Origin: Piromyces finnis | Taxonomy: Eukaryota; Neocallimastigomycota; Neocallimastigomycetes; Neocallimastigales; Neocallimastigaceae | Direction: 5' to 3' | DNA: 64,000 bases | Assembly: GCA_002104945.1 (NCBI GenBank) | Contig: MCFH01000001.1 | Location: forward strand, 744,001-808,000 | Shown: piece after piece, positions 11,759-30,061 of the stretch | How the letters are laid out: each line of letters begins with the position of its first letter | Numbering within the stretch: the first letter of the stretch is position 1 | Position numbers and translations under genes: made by a program | The notes under the pieces: generated by a model | Seen by the model: only the letters and a program-made list of their open reading frames with translations | Told to the model about the DNA's origin: nothing | Database searches by the model: none

Positions 11759-12275
11759 TTTTAAGTATCTTTTCTATATATATATAATTATAAAATTCTT
11801 TCTTTTTTTTTTATATTTTGATTTTTGATTTTTTTGATTTTTTTTGTTTTTTTTATTTTTCTTTATAAAAATATATTGAAATTAATAATATAAATTATAT
11901 GTGTATAATGTTAATAAAATTATATTAATTAATTTTATGAATATAAAATTAAAAAATATTTTAATTCCAAATCTTATAGCACTAACCTACTTTTCTATGT
12001 GACCAATTTTAAAAAAAGAAAAAAGAAAAAATGACAATAATAATAATTATTATTAGGTATAAATTACTTCTTTTCAATTTCTCTATTAATATTAATTTTC
12101 TTTAATTGTTTTTTTAATATAATTTATATAAATTTAATTTATTAAATTTAAATAAAAAACTAAAAATTAAGAGTTTTTATTTTTATTTATTATTATTTCT
12201 AAAAGTATTTTTACTCTTTTTTTTTTTTCTTTTTAAATTTCTTTTTTTAGTTTTTTATTTTTTTATTTCTAATGG

Positions 12276-12306
<31 letters not shown>

Positions 12307-13096
12307 GGAAATTATAAAAATTTTTATAAATTTTTCTTATTTTAATTAAATGTAAATAAAAATGTATTATTAACAGTTTGCCATAATTTCATTAACATTT
12401 TTAGTCAGGTTACATCAATATTCCTGAAAAATATATTAATTAAAATTTAAAATAAAAATCATACACCCATAAAAAAAGATTTTAATTTAAATTTTAGGAT
12501 CAATGGGTTAGGTTATATATGTTTTATAGACGACAAAACACTATTGAAATACTTCAGTCTCTAGATAGGTTTATGTTTATTTTCAGAAATAGAGATGTTT
12601 AATAAAAATATTGAATGAAATTTCTATAAATATTTTTGCATTGCAATTTTTATTAAAATATATGCAAAACATGTACGTATAGCATTATTACAATTCTTTA
12701 TTATTATAGAGTCATTTTTTAAAATATTAATTGTTACATTATTAATACACCTAATAATTTGATCCAATATTCCTATTTAAAAACAATAATTTATAACGAA
12801 TGATAATATAGATATTCTTTAATTATTTATTATATCCATTTATTATTATTATTTAATAGTTTCATTTTCTTTTATTAGTTATCTACATAAATTAAAGTAA
12901 TAATTTTACATGATGAAATGAATAAAAAAAAAAAATAGTTTGCAATTAAGAAAATTTAAAAAAAAAAAAAGAATAGCTAATAAATAATTTATATTTTTTT
13001 ATTATTATTGTTATTATTCTTATTATATTCTTTTATATTAAAAAATAGATTTATATAGTATTCAATGATTATTATTAATAATGGTTAACTATTAAA
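11759..13096. other. intergenic region
   Basis: Mostly A/T runs, including an A run around 12282-12306. The patch at about 12500-12605 is less AT-biased than its surroundings but has stops in all frames and no recognisable similarity. It might be a decayed fragment. No RNA gene seen. Confidence 0.45.
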
Positions 13097-17392
<4,296 letters not shown>

Positions 17393-19125
17393 TTTGTTCA
17401 AAAAATTGTTAAATATAATTATTTATTGTTGGGAATGTTTTATATTATACAAGTAATTATTATATTTTCCAAAAAAATAAAATTTTTTTTCTTCTTCTTT
17501 TGTTAAGTAATTGCAACCGAATAGGTTAGAATTTTGATAAATCAATTTTGGAATATATTGTTTTTATTCTTTTTATTATTGTTAATATTATTCCTGTTTT
17601 TATTATTATTATTTCTTAACTTTTTAAATTAAGTGTATGTATATATTAATAAAGAAAAGAAGTGATAATATAATTATGCATTTATTATATTTGGTAAAAA
17701 TCTTGTAAAGCTATTTCTATTTCGCTTTAGTGTAAAATATAATCAGTTTTTCTTTTTTTATTTTTCAGTAGTTTTATATATAAAATAAGAATTAATATAA
17801 TAAATAATATTAAATTCAATATTTCCAAGTTTATTGTATTGATATTTTACAAAAAAAAAAAAGAAAAGTTCAAAATTGGATTGTACATTGATTGAAATTT
17901 TGAAATTTGTTTCAAAAATTAAAATATAGATAAAATATTTATATCTAGTTAATATATATATTATTGTTATTATTAACTTGCATAATATTAAATATACCTT
18001 TGTTATATTCAATGAAAAAAAAATATTTACAACAATTGTACTTTTAACCTATTTCAATTCTTTATTTTTTTTAAAAAAAAGAAAAAAAAGAAAAAGAATA
18101 ATAAAAAAGTGGATTTGTATATAAATTAAAAATCCATTTAATTTTTGTTATTTTTAAAAAATTTTAATATATTTTAATTAATATTTTTTTTTTTTTTTAA
18201 TGATAAACAAGAAGGTAAAAAGTTTAATTGTATAAATAATAAAGTTTTTGATGGGAAGGTTTTGATGCCAATTCATATAATAAAATAAAAAATAAAATAT
18301 TAATAAAAATGAGCTTAAATCATAAAAAGCATTGTTTGCTGCTCATTAACAAAAAAAAAGTTAATATATTAATTTAGCTTTTGAGTATATTTTTGAATTA
18401 TAATATTTATTCATCTCTTATTTTATTAATAAAAAGAATGGTGTGTGCTTTCTTGATAAACTTTTTTTTTTTTTTTTTATTTTTCAGAATTATTTTAAAA
18501 AATTAAAATTTAATACTATTTTAATTCAGCAGCAGTAGCAGCAGCAGCAATCCATTATTTTGAGGATTGGATATAGGCAAAAAGTAAAAATAAAATATTA
18601 ATTTTTTAAAAGTTTAAAACCATTTTTTAATATTTAATTTTATTTTATAATATTTTTTTTTTTTTTATTTTATTTTTCTCTTTTCAACCTTTTTTTAAAA
18701 AAAAATAAAACATTATCCAAACCAAAGTTGTTTTTTTTTTAAAAAAAAAATATATGTATATATATATAAAATAAACTATTTCATTCCCTATTATACCATA
18801 AAAATAAAATTTATAGCACTTTTTATATATTCCAAACTAGATGAATTAAACCAAAATTAATAATAAAAATTAAATTATAATAATTATTGTAAATATTTTA
18901 TTAACAATAATAATAATAAATTAAGGAAAAACTATCCATTTCACTTTGACCTACTTTCTTTTAATATTTACATATAAACTATAATTATAAACTATAATTA
19001 ATAATTAAATATATCAAAAAAAAAAAAAAAAAGGAATTATAAAATTTTAGTCTGTAAAATTCATTGTTAACTATATTTAAAAAAAAAAAAAAGAAAAAAG
19101 GTATTTTTATATATAATTATTCATT
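17393..19125. other. divergent intergenic region, no gene
   Basis: Promoter interval between the cullin and INO80-subunit genes. Contains A/T runs (17850-17862, 18185-18200, 19018-19033, 19079-19092) and a short CAG/CAA-like patch at 18528-18550. Small open frames here are low-complexity and unsupported. Confidence 0.45.
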
Positions 19126-19629
19126 ATGAAATTAAGAAAAAAAGAAACTGTAATGTATAATGAAGATCTTGGAGAAAAAGAAATGGAATCAGCGGGATAT
19201 TTAAGCAATGAAGAAGAAAGTTTACAAAATATTAATAATTCTGGAAATTCAAAAATTCGTACAAGAAGTACTCGTCGACAACAAGATATTAAGCAGCAGC
19301 AGCAGCAACAACAACAACCAACAAGGTATAGTCGACGTTTAAGAAGTTATACGGATAATGCAACAACAACAACAACAACAACAACAATAACAATAGATGA
19401 CCAAGAATCAACCAATAGAGTAAAAACTAGAAGTACATTAAATAAAAGTCGTAATAATACCAAAACAACTAGATATAATACAAGAAATGGAAATGACTAT
19501 GAAGATGAGGAAGAAGAAAATGAAAGTGAAATTAATTTAGATACCGAAGATAATATGGAAGAGAGTGTAGATGAAAGTGCTCTTGAGGATGACATAGATG
19601 AAATTAATGTGGAAACTGATGAAAATGAG

Positions 19630-19661
<32 letters not shown>

Positions 19662-21296
19662 CGATGAAGAGGACGATGAAGAGGAAGAAGAGGAAGAAAA
19701 TTTGGATGAGGAAGATGATGATGACTATCAAAGTCCCTCAAATTATTCAACGCGTAATAGAAAGCCAAAAAAAGTAATAAATACTAAGACAAAAGCCAAT
19801 AATAATAATAAAAGGGATAATAAAAAAAGTATAGCTGCTATTAAAAAAAAGGGTTCACCTAAAAAAAAAAGAAAAAGTAATTAAAAAATTTTATTAATAA
19901 TAGTATTGTTAATTTTGGTTATTATTATTATTATTATTTATTTATTTATTTTTATTACTATCATTACTATTTATTTTTATTACTATTTATTTTTATTTTT
20001 ATTTTTTTTTTTATTATTTTTTTTTTTTTTTTAGATTTATATATATAAAATGTATTCATGCATTTCTAATTAAAAAAAAAATAGTAATGATAATAATAAT
20101 TTTAATTATTAAAATTTTTATATAATAATACTTATTCAATATTATAATATTTTTTTGTTACATTTGTATTTAAAAGTGAGATCTGTTAGTGATAGGTAAG
20201 AATGCTAATGATGACAATAATAATATGATATTTTTTTTTAAATACCTATATATATATTATAATAATAATATATGTTAAATAATATCAAAAAAGCAAGTAA
20301 GCCATAAAATATATATATATATATTAATTAAATTCATTTTATATATATATATATATTTCATTTTTAAACATTATTTATAGTGAAGAAGAATTTTTGCAAT
20401 CACTGGAAGATGAAACTTATCGTAATCCATCGTTGAAAAGACCGGGAACGCTTAGACAAAGGCGTATGATGATGGAAAATTATGATGATGATGATTTATT
20501 AGAATTACCTCCAGGTAAAGATAGTATAAAGAATTAGAATAAAATGAATAAATTATTATCTTGAATATTGAATGCTCAACTCTTAATATCTTAAAAAAAA
20601 AAAAAAATGTGTAGAACAAAGTAAAAAGAAAAAAATTAATCCAGAAGAAGAAATGTTAAAAAAATCTGAAATGGCCAGACGTAGAAAGGATCAAAATGAA
20701 AAAAAGGAAGCTGAAATAAAAGTATATAGATATAATTTTATACATATAAAATATATAAAACTATTAAATATTTAAAAAATATATATATATAATAATAATA
20801 TTTATAACTAATTTTTTTTTTTTTTTTTCAATAATCATTACAGGAAGCAACCATTCAAAAATTATTAAAGAGACAAGCATCTAAAAATACAAGAGCAAAT
20901 CTTGAAAATGAACAAGTAAATATATTCATTAAATAATAATATGTAAATACAAGTAGTATTTTTATAATAACTTTTTTTTTTTTTGCAAAGGATAATAATG
21001 CCAAAAAACTACCGAATAAAATAAGATATCGTATGACTGCTAATGGTACTACCCTATCCTATCCAACACACATGACAAGCTATTATGAACATATTAATTT
21101 ACAATTAGGAATTTCTACCCTGTCAACATCATCAACATCAACCACTACAACTAATCCAAATCCCTTAACCTCACCTCTCATAAAACCTCGAGAAAAATGT
21201 TGTATTGTAGGTTGTCCAAATTTCAAAAAGTACAATCATTCTATTACCAAACAGCCCATTTGTAGTTTAGCCTGTTATAAAAAGATAAAGATTTAA
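19126..21296 (+). CDS. INO80 complex subunit, Ies2/INO80B type (PAPA-1 plus HIT zinc finger)
   Basis: Six exons (19126-19876, 20177-20195, 20381-20514, 20615-20721, 20844-20915, 20991-21296) give 462 residues. The first 250 are basic with RSTR-type motifs, short Gln and Thr runs and a long Asp/Glu tract (about residues 124-205). The PAPA-1-like region spans exons 4-5: EEEMLKKSEMARRRKDQNEKK, then EATIQKLLKRQASKN. The C-terminus is a HIT-type zinc finger, CCIVGC...KKYN...PICSLACYKK. This pairing defines Ies2/INO80B, a subunit that activates the INO80 nucleosome-sliding ATPase. The 19-nt second exon is needed to join phases 1 and 2. The acidic/basic N-terminus probably contacts histones or DNA (inference). 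Confidence 0.85.
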
Positions 21297-21738
21297 TTTC
21301 TATACTAGCGATATACATATAAAAAAAAAAAGGTTATACTAGTAATTTATGAAATAATAAAAAGACTATTAAAATAAAATCACTGTAAATATAAATTTAA
21401 TATAATAATAAAAAGATATTATCTAATAAACAATATTCCTAAGATGGTATTTTTTAATGTTATAATAATAAGATTACCACTACCATTATTATATTAACCT
21501 ATGTAAAAAAAAAAAAAAAAAAAAATACTGAATTTTTTAAAAATTTTAAATATATATATATATATATTATAATAATAAAACGTCTTTTTTTTTTTTTTTT
21601 TTAATTTTTTTTTTATTTTTTCTACCTTTTTATTTTTGAGAAAAAAAATTAAAATATAAAAAATATTCAAATATTAGCAATTAAGGCTTAAAATAATTAA
21701 AGTTAAAGGGGGTTACTTATTTTTAAATAGTTATATTC

Positions 21739-21769
<31 letters not shown>

Positions 21770-22407
21770 TTTTTCTTTCTTATTTTAATTAGGTATTTAA
21801 ATAAAACAAGAAATTAATTTTTTAATATATTATTTACTTTTCTTTAAAAGTTATTCTATTTTTTTTTATATATTATATATAAAAATAAAAGGTAAGGAAA
21901 AAAAAATAATAAATTAAAATATTAATTTAAATTAACAAATTCATAAAAAAAAAATAATAAAATATCTTTTACTTTTACTATTTCTATAAAGGATTAATAA
22001 TACTCGCTTTAATTATTTTAAAAAGTTGTTTTTTTTTTTTTAGACTTTATATTTTAATTTTTTTTAATTTTATTTTTTTTTTAAAAAAAATAAAGGTAAA
22101 TTTAATAAATGTTGAATTCGTATTCGTTATTTAGATTTATAGATTGGCGGTTATTTTATGAATATTATATATTTTGGTTTTGTAAATTGTATGTTTTTCG
22201 TTATAATTATTTATTATTATTGCTTATTTTATTTAATGGGTTATATTTTCAAAATGATATGCTTTTTTTTTTTTTATTTTTATTATTATTATTTATTGTA
22301 TGTGTTTAGTTAATATTTATAATATTTACTTGATATTTTCGATTAATTTATAGTATTATTTTGTTATGCATTGTATTATTTTTTTTTATTATTATTATTA
22401 TTATTAT
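21297..22407. other. intergenic, convergent 3' ends
   Basis: A/T homopolymers and (TTA)n tracts (21742-21769, 22381-22407). A 67-codon open frame at 22109-22309 is almost all Phe, Leu and Tyr from T-rich DNA and is not supported. Confidence 0.5.
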
Positions 22408-23569
22408 TTATTTGTAAGACTTTGATTGTCTATTATTGTTATTACTATTATTTTGTTGGGTGTTATTTGATAATTTATTTCTACAGAATTCTTGAACTTT
22501 AAATAGTACAGCTTTATTACGACTAACTCTTTGTTTAGTTTCTGCTGTTTCAATTGGATACTTACGATTAGTAACCGATAATAATTCTTGTATTAATTCA
22601 AGACGATTACTTTCTGGGTAAGCATTTAAATGTGCAAAGTTATTTTTTAATTCTGCATATTTTTTACTATTTTTGAAATCATCAAATTGTCTTTCAAGTA
22701 CTGGGAGTAATTCTTGTTTGGAAGCTTTAAAGCATCTTCTTTGACCGGCTTTAATAGCCTTTATACAATGACAACGAGTTTTTGTTGAAACTTTACATTC
22801 TAAAGGACTATTTATGCAAAGGTAGTTAGTTAATATGTTTTGAGAAGCCTCCAAAGCAGAATTATTATCTGGATAAATGGTTTCTTCAAACTTGATAACA
22901 TCCATAAAGAAAAATAGAATTTCTGGGTTATCATGTTTAAGTAAATATTCTAAAAAGTAAGCTAATGGTACGTTTGATTGAATAAGATAACCAATACCAT
23001 TCTTTTCAATTTCTTCAAAAGGAATATCAATGGCAGCATCATTTCCAAAGAAATCATATAATTTTTGAACCATAACTGGTTGAACAATTCTATCTAATGA
23101 ATCATTATGACGTTTATGAGTCATATTATAACTAGAGCTTGAAGATGTTGAGTAATTTGAATTAATATTTTCATTTAAATTTGGTGAATTATAGTTATCA
23201 TTTAATAAAGGTGAGTTTAAATCCTGAGTCCAATGGTGAATAGAAGAATCTGATTTTCTACGTCTTGTAGAAACATCAGCATGACTTCCACCATAAATAT
23301 TTTCAACCTTTAAACGAGAACCTGCACCAGTTCTAATGGCACAATCAACACCAAAATGAGATATTAACTATAGAAATAGAAAAAAATAAAAAATTAGTTT
23401 TTAAAGTTTTATTGAACTTTTATTTTTAAAATTTTATTATACTTACTTTTTGTCTAGAAATGCAATCTCTAGCTTCATAAAGAACTAAGTCGTCAAAGAT
23501 TCCTTTAGAAGACTTTCTTTTAGAACTACTAGTTCTTCTATTATATTGACCTTCAACAGCAGTTTTCAT
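22408..23569 (-). CDS. RGS-domain protein (G-protein signalling regulator)
   Basis: Two exons (23447-23569, 22408-23367) join in phase 0 for 360 residues. The N-terminus is basic and serine-rich (RRTSSSKRKSSKG), and exon 2 begins with a serine/asparagine-rich region. The RGS domain spans about residues 135-300: PLAYFLEYLLKHDNPEILFFFMDV fits the family's F..FL....eEnl.Fw....., followed by a helical region with FKASKQELLPVLERQFDDF. RGS domains speed GTP hydrolysis by G-alpha. The tail is polar and asparagine-rich. The ATG at 23569 was chosen; sequence just upstream (EIS-K before the Met, after a TATAG) could also be exon, so an extra 5' exon is possible. Confidence 0.8.
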
Positions 23570-26500
23570 TTTTGATATTTCAATCTATAAAATTTTTACT
23601 TTTTTTAATTACTATTATTTTTTATTATTAATTTTGTTAATTTTTTTTATTATTATTTAAAATACTTTTATTTGAAAGCTATTTATTTAAATTTTTTGTA
23701 ATTTTGTTGGTATTTTAATTTTTTTTATTATAATTGTTTTAACTTTTAATTATTATTATGTTTATTTCTTTATTAACAATTATTAACAATGTTGGTTTTT
23801 AATTTATTTTTTTATTACAATTTTTATATATCTTTTATTATTAGTTTTTTTTTTTTTTTAATTATTATTATTATTATTACTATTATTAAAACAAACTGAA
23901 GTAGTTTTAAAAAATAATTAAAATATTTACAAATTAATTTTATTTAAACGTATATTAAATTTATTTTTTTATATAACTACTATACAGATACAAAATTTTT
24001 TATTACTTTTTTATTTTTTTTAAAATAGATATTCTCTTTTATCTTTTAAAATATTGGAATTATCTTATTAATTCAATTTATACTTTTGTGTCTTAATTTA
24101 TATAAGTAATAGGTATTGAATTAATAATATCCTTTTAATATTTTATTTATTTTATTTTTTACTGTTATTTTTTAAATTTTCTTTTTATCAATTTATTTTT
24201 ATTATTACTTGGGTAAGTTCTTTTAACCTTTTTTTTTTATCAATTATTATATTAAACAAAGTTTTTTAATTAAAAATTATACATTAAAAACTTTTTAATT
24301 ACTATTGAATTATTTAAAATAAAAATATATATATTATGGAATATGTGTTTATAATAAAAAAAAATTGGTTTAAAGTTGACTTTTTTTTTTCAGTTCCACT
24401 TATATCATAATTATTATTAAAAAAAGTTTTTAATACAAAAAAAAAAAAGAATTAAAAAAGTTTAATTATAAAAATTTGTTGACTTTTTTTGCTTTTTATA
24501 TGTCTTATAGGATTGAATTCAATAGAATAATAAATAGAATAATGTATTATTAAAATGATAGATCACATTTTATTATTACATTGTATTATCCAATAATTAT
24601 TAAACTTTATTTGTATTCCGAATGAATATACAATTTTTGTCTATTCTTTTTTCACTACATAATATATGTTTTTGAATTTATTATTATATTTTAATTTATA
24701 TCTTATTATATAATACTATTTAATTATTTATAATAGAATGTAATTATTATATTGTATAGAATATATTATAATATATGTTCAAGTATTTTTTTATGTAACA
24801 ATTGTAGTTTTTAATAATTGATATTTTGGTTAAAAGGATTAAGGATTAATTAAATGTGTATTATATAACATTTTATTATAAATTAAGATTTATTATTTTT
24901 AAATTAAATTTCTAAATTAAACTTAATTTGTTATATTTTCTTAATATATATTTTTTTAATTTAATGTTTAGCCTATTGACTATTTTAATATATTATTAAA
25001 GTTTATTTTTATAATAAATTAATATAAAATATTTTCGTATATAAATTAAACGGTTTGCTCTATATTTCTATAGAATGATTATATTATGATTATATTATAA
25101 TCATATATTATGATATGTATAGTCATGATGGATGACAAAAAGCTGATAAAATTATTTTCTATCTTCTAACCCTATCACTACTACTCTATTTTTTTTTTAT
25201 CCTTTTTTTATTTGAACAAGGAAACTTTATTTATTATAAAATGGTAAAAATCATTTGGAAAATTTTGTTGTGATTCCTCCTTTTTAATAACAAAGATTTT
25301 TACTTAATATCTTGCTATAAAATATTTTTTATTATTATTTGCGGTTCATTTTATTATTAATAACTATCTATCATCAATATTGTCATTCCATTAATTATTT
25401 GTACTTTTCATTTGCAAAAAACAAAGTGCATGAATCATACTAAAAATATATTGAATAAATGCTTTATTTTAACCTTAATTGTTTATAATATTTCATTATT
25501 ATATATTAATAATTAGGTTGTTTCTTTATATATTAAAAATTTATTTTAAAAATTTTACTTTATGAAATGGATAGGGTTGACACTATAGCATAAAGAAATA
25601 AATAGTTTATATATTTAATTGTGTCTTTTTTTTTATTTTACTTTTTTACTATTTATGTAAGATTTATTTGTTTTTATTATTTATGACTAACCCAGTTTTT
25701 TATTTTCATTAATTATTATTAATATACATCGACTTTTATTATTTTTTATTAAAAGACTATATATATTAAAAGAATATTACTTTTTTTTTTTTTTTTTTGA
25801 AATTATTATGGTTAAAGTGAATTTAATTTTGTCTATTAACAATTTGATTATTCTCTTTAAAATGAACTAACATTTATCATTTAATGTTTTTTTTTTTTAA
25901 TAAATAGCTTCAAATATTTCTAATATTATATAGTAAATTTATATAAAAAAAGAAATAGATACCTTTCTTATATCGAGAGATAAATGACTATTTAATATAA
26001 AGCTGAATAAATACTCAATTACTGAAAGAATAACTTTTACTTAGGATAATATATAATAAAATGAAAAACTAATAAATTAAAATATTAATGGCTAAAATTT
26101 ATGTCTAATAATAATAATTTCTAGTATTTGAATTTTAAAAATTTTGAATAATAATGTTTTAATTTAAAATATTTTTTGATAAATAATAATATGATAAATT
26201 TTAATGTTTAAATTTTAAATGCTATTTGTAATGATAATATGAATTTTATGATAATATTTTAATTTTAAAAATGATATTTGTAATAATATGATAATGCTTT
26301 AATTTTAAAATAATAGTAGAGTTTTTTTTAAAAAAAAAAAATGTCTAAAAGGGTAATCTTTTATTTTTAATATTTTATTTATAATATTTTGAATCGAGGT
26401 GATTTTAAAATAAATAAAATATGATAACTAAAAATAAAAGATTTAAACTATTTATTTTTTTCCCTTTTTGTTAACAGTATTTTATTATGAATTTTGAATT

Positions 26501-27411
26501 ATTAAAGCAAATACTAATAAAATTATGTATAAAATTATTTGTAATTTGAATGTAATTTGAATATTAGAAATTAGATATTAATTATTATTTTTTTAAAAAA
26601 AAAAAAAAAGAAAAAAGAAAAAAAATAATAATAAATACTAAAATATTAATAGTTTACTATTAGTGAATAAAAATAGGCAAGTACTTTTTCTTTTTCTTCT
26701 TTTTCTACTTTCTTTTTTTTTTTTTTTATTAATAATAAATTTACCATTATTTTGTATCCAATAAATATTTTTAATAAATTAAATATTATTATTTACCCTA
26801 TAAATTTTCAAAATATTTATTTTTATTTTATTTATAATTATGAATATTATTGAATCAAAGTATATTATACTAATTAATTACAAGAATAAACTATTTTTAT
26901 CTTTGTTCTTTCTTTATTGTTACCTCTTAAAGATATCATTGTCAAATTTATAAATAGAGTGAATTGTGCAACATTTCATTCAACGACACTTTTTCTCAAG
27001 TTCCTGCCTAAATAATGAGAACTAAGCCTATAACCTAATAGTTTCATCATAGAAAAATATTATTATTTATTAATAGAACTTTCAACTTTTTTAGCATTAT
27101 CGACTTAACACCATTAATAGTATATTATTTAATTTAATCAATATGTTATTCAATATAAATAATATATAATAATATATATTTCAATTAATTTACTATTAAT
27201 ATAATATATGAAATTTAATTTATGAATATATTCTAATAATAAACTTTTGTACTACGATAGTTTGTGTAAAAGATAAAGATTAATTCCCAATTAAAAAATA
27301 AACATTGTTATTTATAAATATACTTTAAATATAATTTAATAGGAAGACAAAAACAACAGTATTTATAAACATATAATAAATATTAAGTTAAGGCTTAGAT
27401 TAAATACACTA

Positions 27412-27481
27412 TGAGAAAATTGTTGGAATTTTCAATAATTTAAACCATTTTAGTTTATTGAAAATTCCAACAATTTCCTCA
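27412..27481. repeat. long perfect inverted repeat (22-bp stem, 16-nt loop)
   Basis: Bases 27417-27438 are the exact reverse complement of 27455-27476, with a 16-nt loop between. Past one A/C mismatch (27416/27477) four more pairs form (27412-27415 with 27478-27481), giving 26 of 27 pairs. The stem carries several G/C positions, so it is more than AT-chance pairing. It could be a structured RNA, a small-RNA precursor or a tiny transposon remnant; no gene overlaps it. Confidence 0.75.
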
Positions 27482-28233
27482 ATTTTAATATACCAAAAAA
27501 AAAAAAAAAAGAAAATTGAATAGTCAATTATGGGAATAAAAAAACCTTTATCCCCTAACCCATGATTTTATTATTAAAGACTTCATCCACAACTTTGCTT
27601 AAAATTTTTTATGAACGATTGTCAATCATATGATTTAATATTTTCATTTTATTATTACAGTCTATTTATAGAAAAAAAGGAGATAATTGAAATTTTATTT
27701 ATTATAAATATATTGTAAAGTATATATTTAAAAACATTATGTTACACAGAACAATCTAAAAAAGAAAAAAGAATTTTTAAATATAAAAAAAAAGAATACG
27801 AATTATTCCTAATAATGAACAAAAGCTTTGTTCTTTCTCTATTTACAAAAAGAATGATGGTTTCTACTGTAATTAATGCTTTGAAGGGCATAGAAATACA
27901 TCGTTTAAGATATTGAAAAGTGGATTTGACCATTTTTCTAGAAAAATAAAAAGATCTCTAAGCATTTATAAAAATACCATTAAAACGAATTCTTTTTTAA
28001 TTTAATAAAAAAAAACAATCCTATTGTCAATTATCGATACTAATATTATGGATTATGAATAATTACTTTTCATCATAAATAGAATTTTATGGTGTTTTAT
28101 GTTTTTATTGATGGTAATAAAATCTCTATTAAATTCATTTCATGTTTCAGATAATGTAGCATTTTAAATATTATTTATAATATGAATTATTCATATTTTA
28201 ATTTATTCTATATTAAAAAAAATAGTATAATTA

Positions 28234-28343
28234 CATTTAAATACAGCAGCAACACTTTAGTAATAAAAGGTAAAAGCATTTAAATACAGCAGCAACACTT
28301 TAGTAATAAAAGGTAAAAGCATTTAAATACAGCAGCAACACTT
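28234..28343. repeat. 43-bp minisatellite, about 2.5 copies
   Basis: Copies start at 28234, 28277 and 28320, the third truncated. Each contains CAGCAGCAACACTTTAG. The first two copies are identical, so the duplication is recent. Confidence 0.85.
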
Positions 28344-28875
28344 TTATTGCTTCTTTTCTTAACAAAGTTTAATTTTTATTATTATTATTAAATGAATGAG
28401 TAGTATTATTATATATTTATATATATTATATATTACCAAAATACATGTTTATATTGTTGTATTCTATTTATTAAAAGTTGTAGGAAGAATTAAGGCTTTA
28501 AAAAGTATAAATTTAAATTAATTTTTTATTTTAATTAATTAAATCTTTTTATATAAATCAATTTATTTTAATATATTTCATTTCAATATAAAATAATTTA
28601 TTTCAATATATTTTATTTCATTAAAAAAAACTATCCTTTTTATAATTTAATTAACTAAAAAAGGAAGTTATCATTACTCCACTTCAAATATAATATAAAA
28701 ATTAATATATATTAGAATATAATAAAATATATTATAAAATTATATTGAATTAGAATATAATAAAACAAAAAGTATATTGTAATTTAGAAACAGTAGAAAT
28801 AGTAGTGAAAAAAAAAAAAAGTATGGCTAGTATATAAAATGGAACAAAAAGATAAAGCTTCTCTTCTTTATATTA

Positions 28876-28907
28876 TTCTTTCATCACCAATATAGGTAAT
28901 GAAAGAA
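28876..28907. repeat. 13-bp imperfect hairpin
   Basis: TTCTTTCATCACC (28876-28888), a 6-nt loop, then GGTAATGAAAGAA (28895-28907); one mismatch in 13 pairs. Confidence 0.55.
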
Positions 28908-30016
28908 AATAATTGCAATTTTTTTGTTCTACTTTAATGAAACATCTTAATGATTTATTTTCCACTTTATATCTACAAAGATCATTTCAATTTCCATACT
29001 ATTGTTCTATGTTAATAAACAATAATAATAATATTAATAATTAATGAGTATTCATTTATTTATAGTTACATAGAATAAAATTTGTTAGTATTATTATTAA
29101 CTTTAAATTATTTAAATCATCATAATAATCCACTATTCCGACAAGTAATAATAATAGCTAGCCTATAATTAGCCTATAATGTGGAATATGTTATAAAAGA
29201 AATAATGATGATGAATGGATGCAAAAGAAATGAATTTATCAAATTTTTTTTTATTTTAATTTTCAATATTATATGTTTCAGAAATTAATTTAATTATATT
29301 AAATAATTTAAATAATTCCTAAAATCATAAATTTCTATTATTATTATGGAAATTATTATAGAAGGATGGAAAATATTTTCGGAACTTTATTTATTATTAA
29401 AATAAAATTTCCAATTTTAAAAAATAGTAAATGGAAGTTTTTGTTTTGTCTGTAAAATAGAAATAAAAGAGGTAGTGTAGGGGTGTAAATGTTTTGAAAA
29501 ACTAAAATATCAACATACTACGATTAATTATTTTGTTAAAAATAATAATTATCAAAATAATATTTTTTATAAAGAAAATAGTAATTATCTCATTCTTAAA
29601 TAATACAATCTAATAATAGAAAGTAAAAGTCCACTCGTTTTCTTTCTTTTTTTTAAAAAAAAATAATTATTTAACTTGTATCGTCATCCAAAAGATTTTT
29701 TATAATTTATATTTAATAAAGTTTTAAACAAACACAAAATGAATATGGCAATAATAATAAAAATCTCCATAAAACTAAAGCACAAAAAAAACTTTATTTT
29801 TGTAACTGTTTAAATTTTTTTTTTTTTTTGTATTTAGAATTAGAAAATCTATTTAATTATTATTTAGTCATACAAAAGGGTTAAAAAGGTAATGAATCTA
29901 TTTGAGCTTTATTTAATTAGTAATATTTATGTAGAAATCAGGTACATTCACATAACTAGCTATACTTTGTAATATAATATCAAAAAACTATTTCTAATTA
30001 AAAAAAATATTAAATT

Positions 30017-30061
30017 TGATTCATTTATAAAAAGTTATTATTACTTTTTATAAATGAATTA
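30017..30061. repeat. 17-bp perfect inverted repeat
   Basis: Bases 30019-30035 pair exactly with 30043-30059 across a 7-nt loop, extended by a G-T wobble and one further pair. AT-rich except for two G/C pairs, so less striking than the 27412 hairpin. Confidence 0.6.

Noticed and set aside
12500-12605. Less AT-rich patch that looked like a decayed gene or RNA
   Set aside because: Stops in all frames, no inverted-repeat structure and no RNA signature that I could recognise.
17393-17401. Upstream TTG at 17401 as the cullin start
   Set aside because: It is not an ATG; the in-frame ATG at 17392 gives a cullin-like N-terminus.
17758-18012. 84-codon minus-strand open frame
   Set aside because: Ile/Phe/Tyr-rich translation of AT-rich DNA with no motif; it lies in a promoter interval.
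22109-22309. 66-codon plus-strand open frame rich in Phe and Leu
   Set aside because: Low-complexity T-rich DNA without domain or splice context.
27742-27933. 63-codon minus-strand open frame in the gene-poor region
   Set aside because: No recognisable motif, length expected by chance over 7 kb, and no plausible flanking exons.
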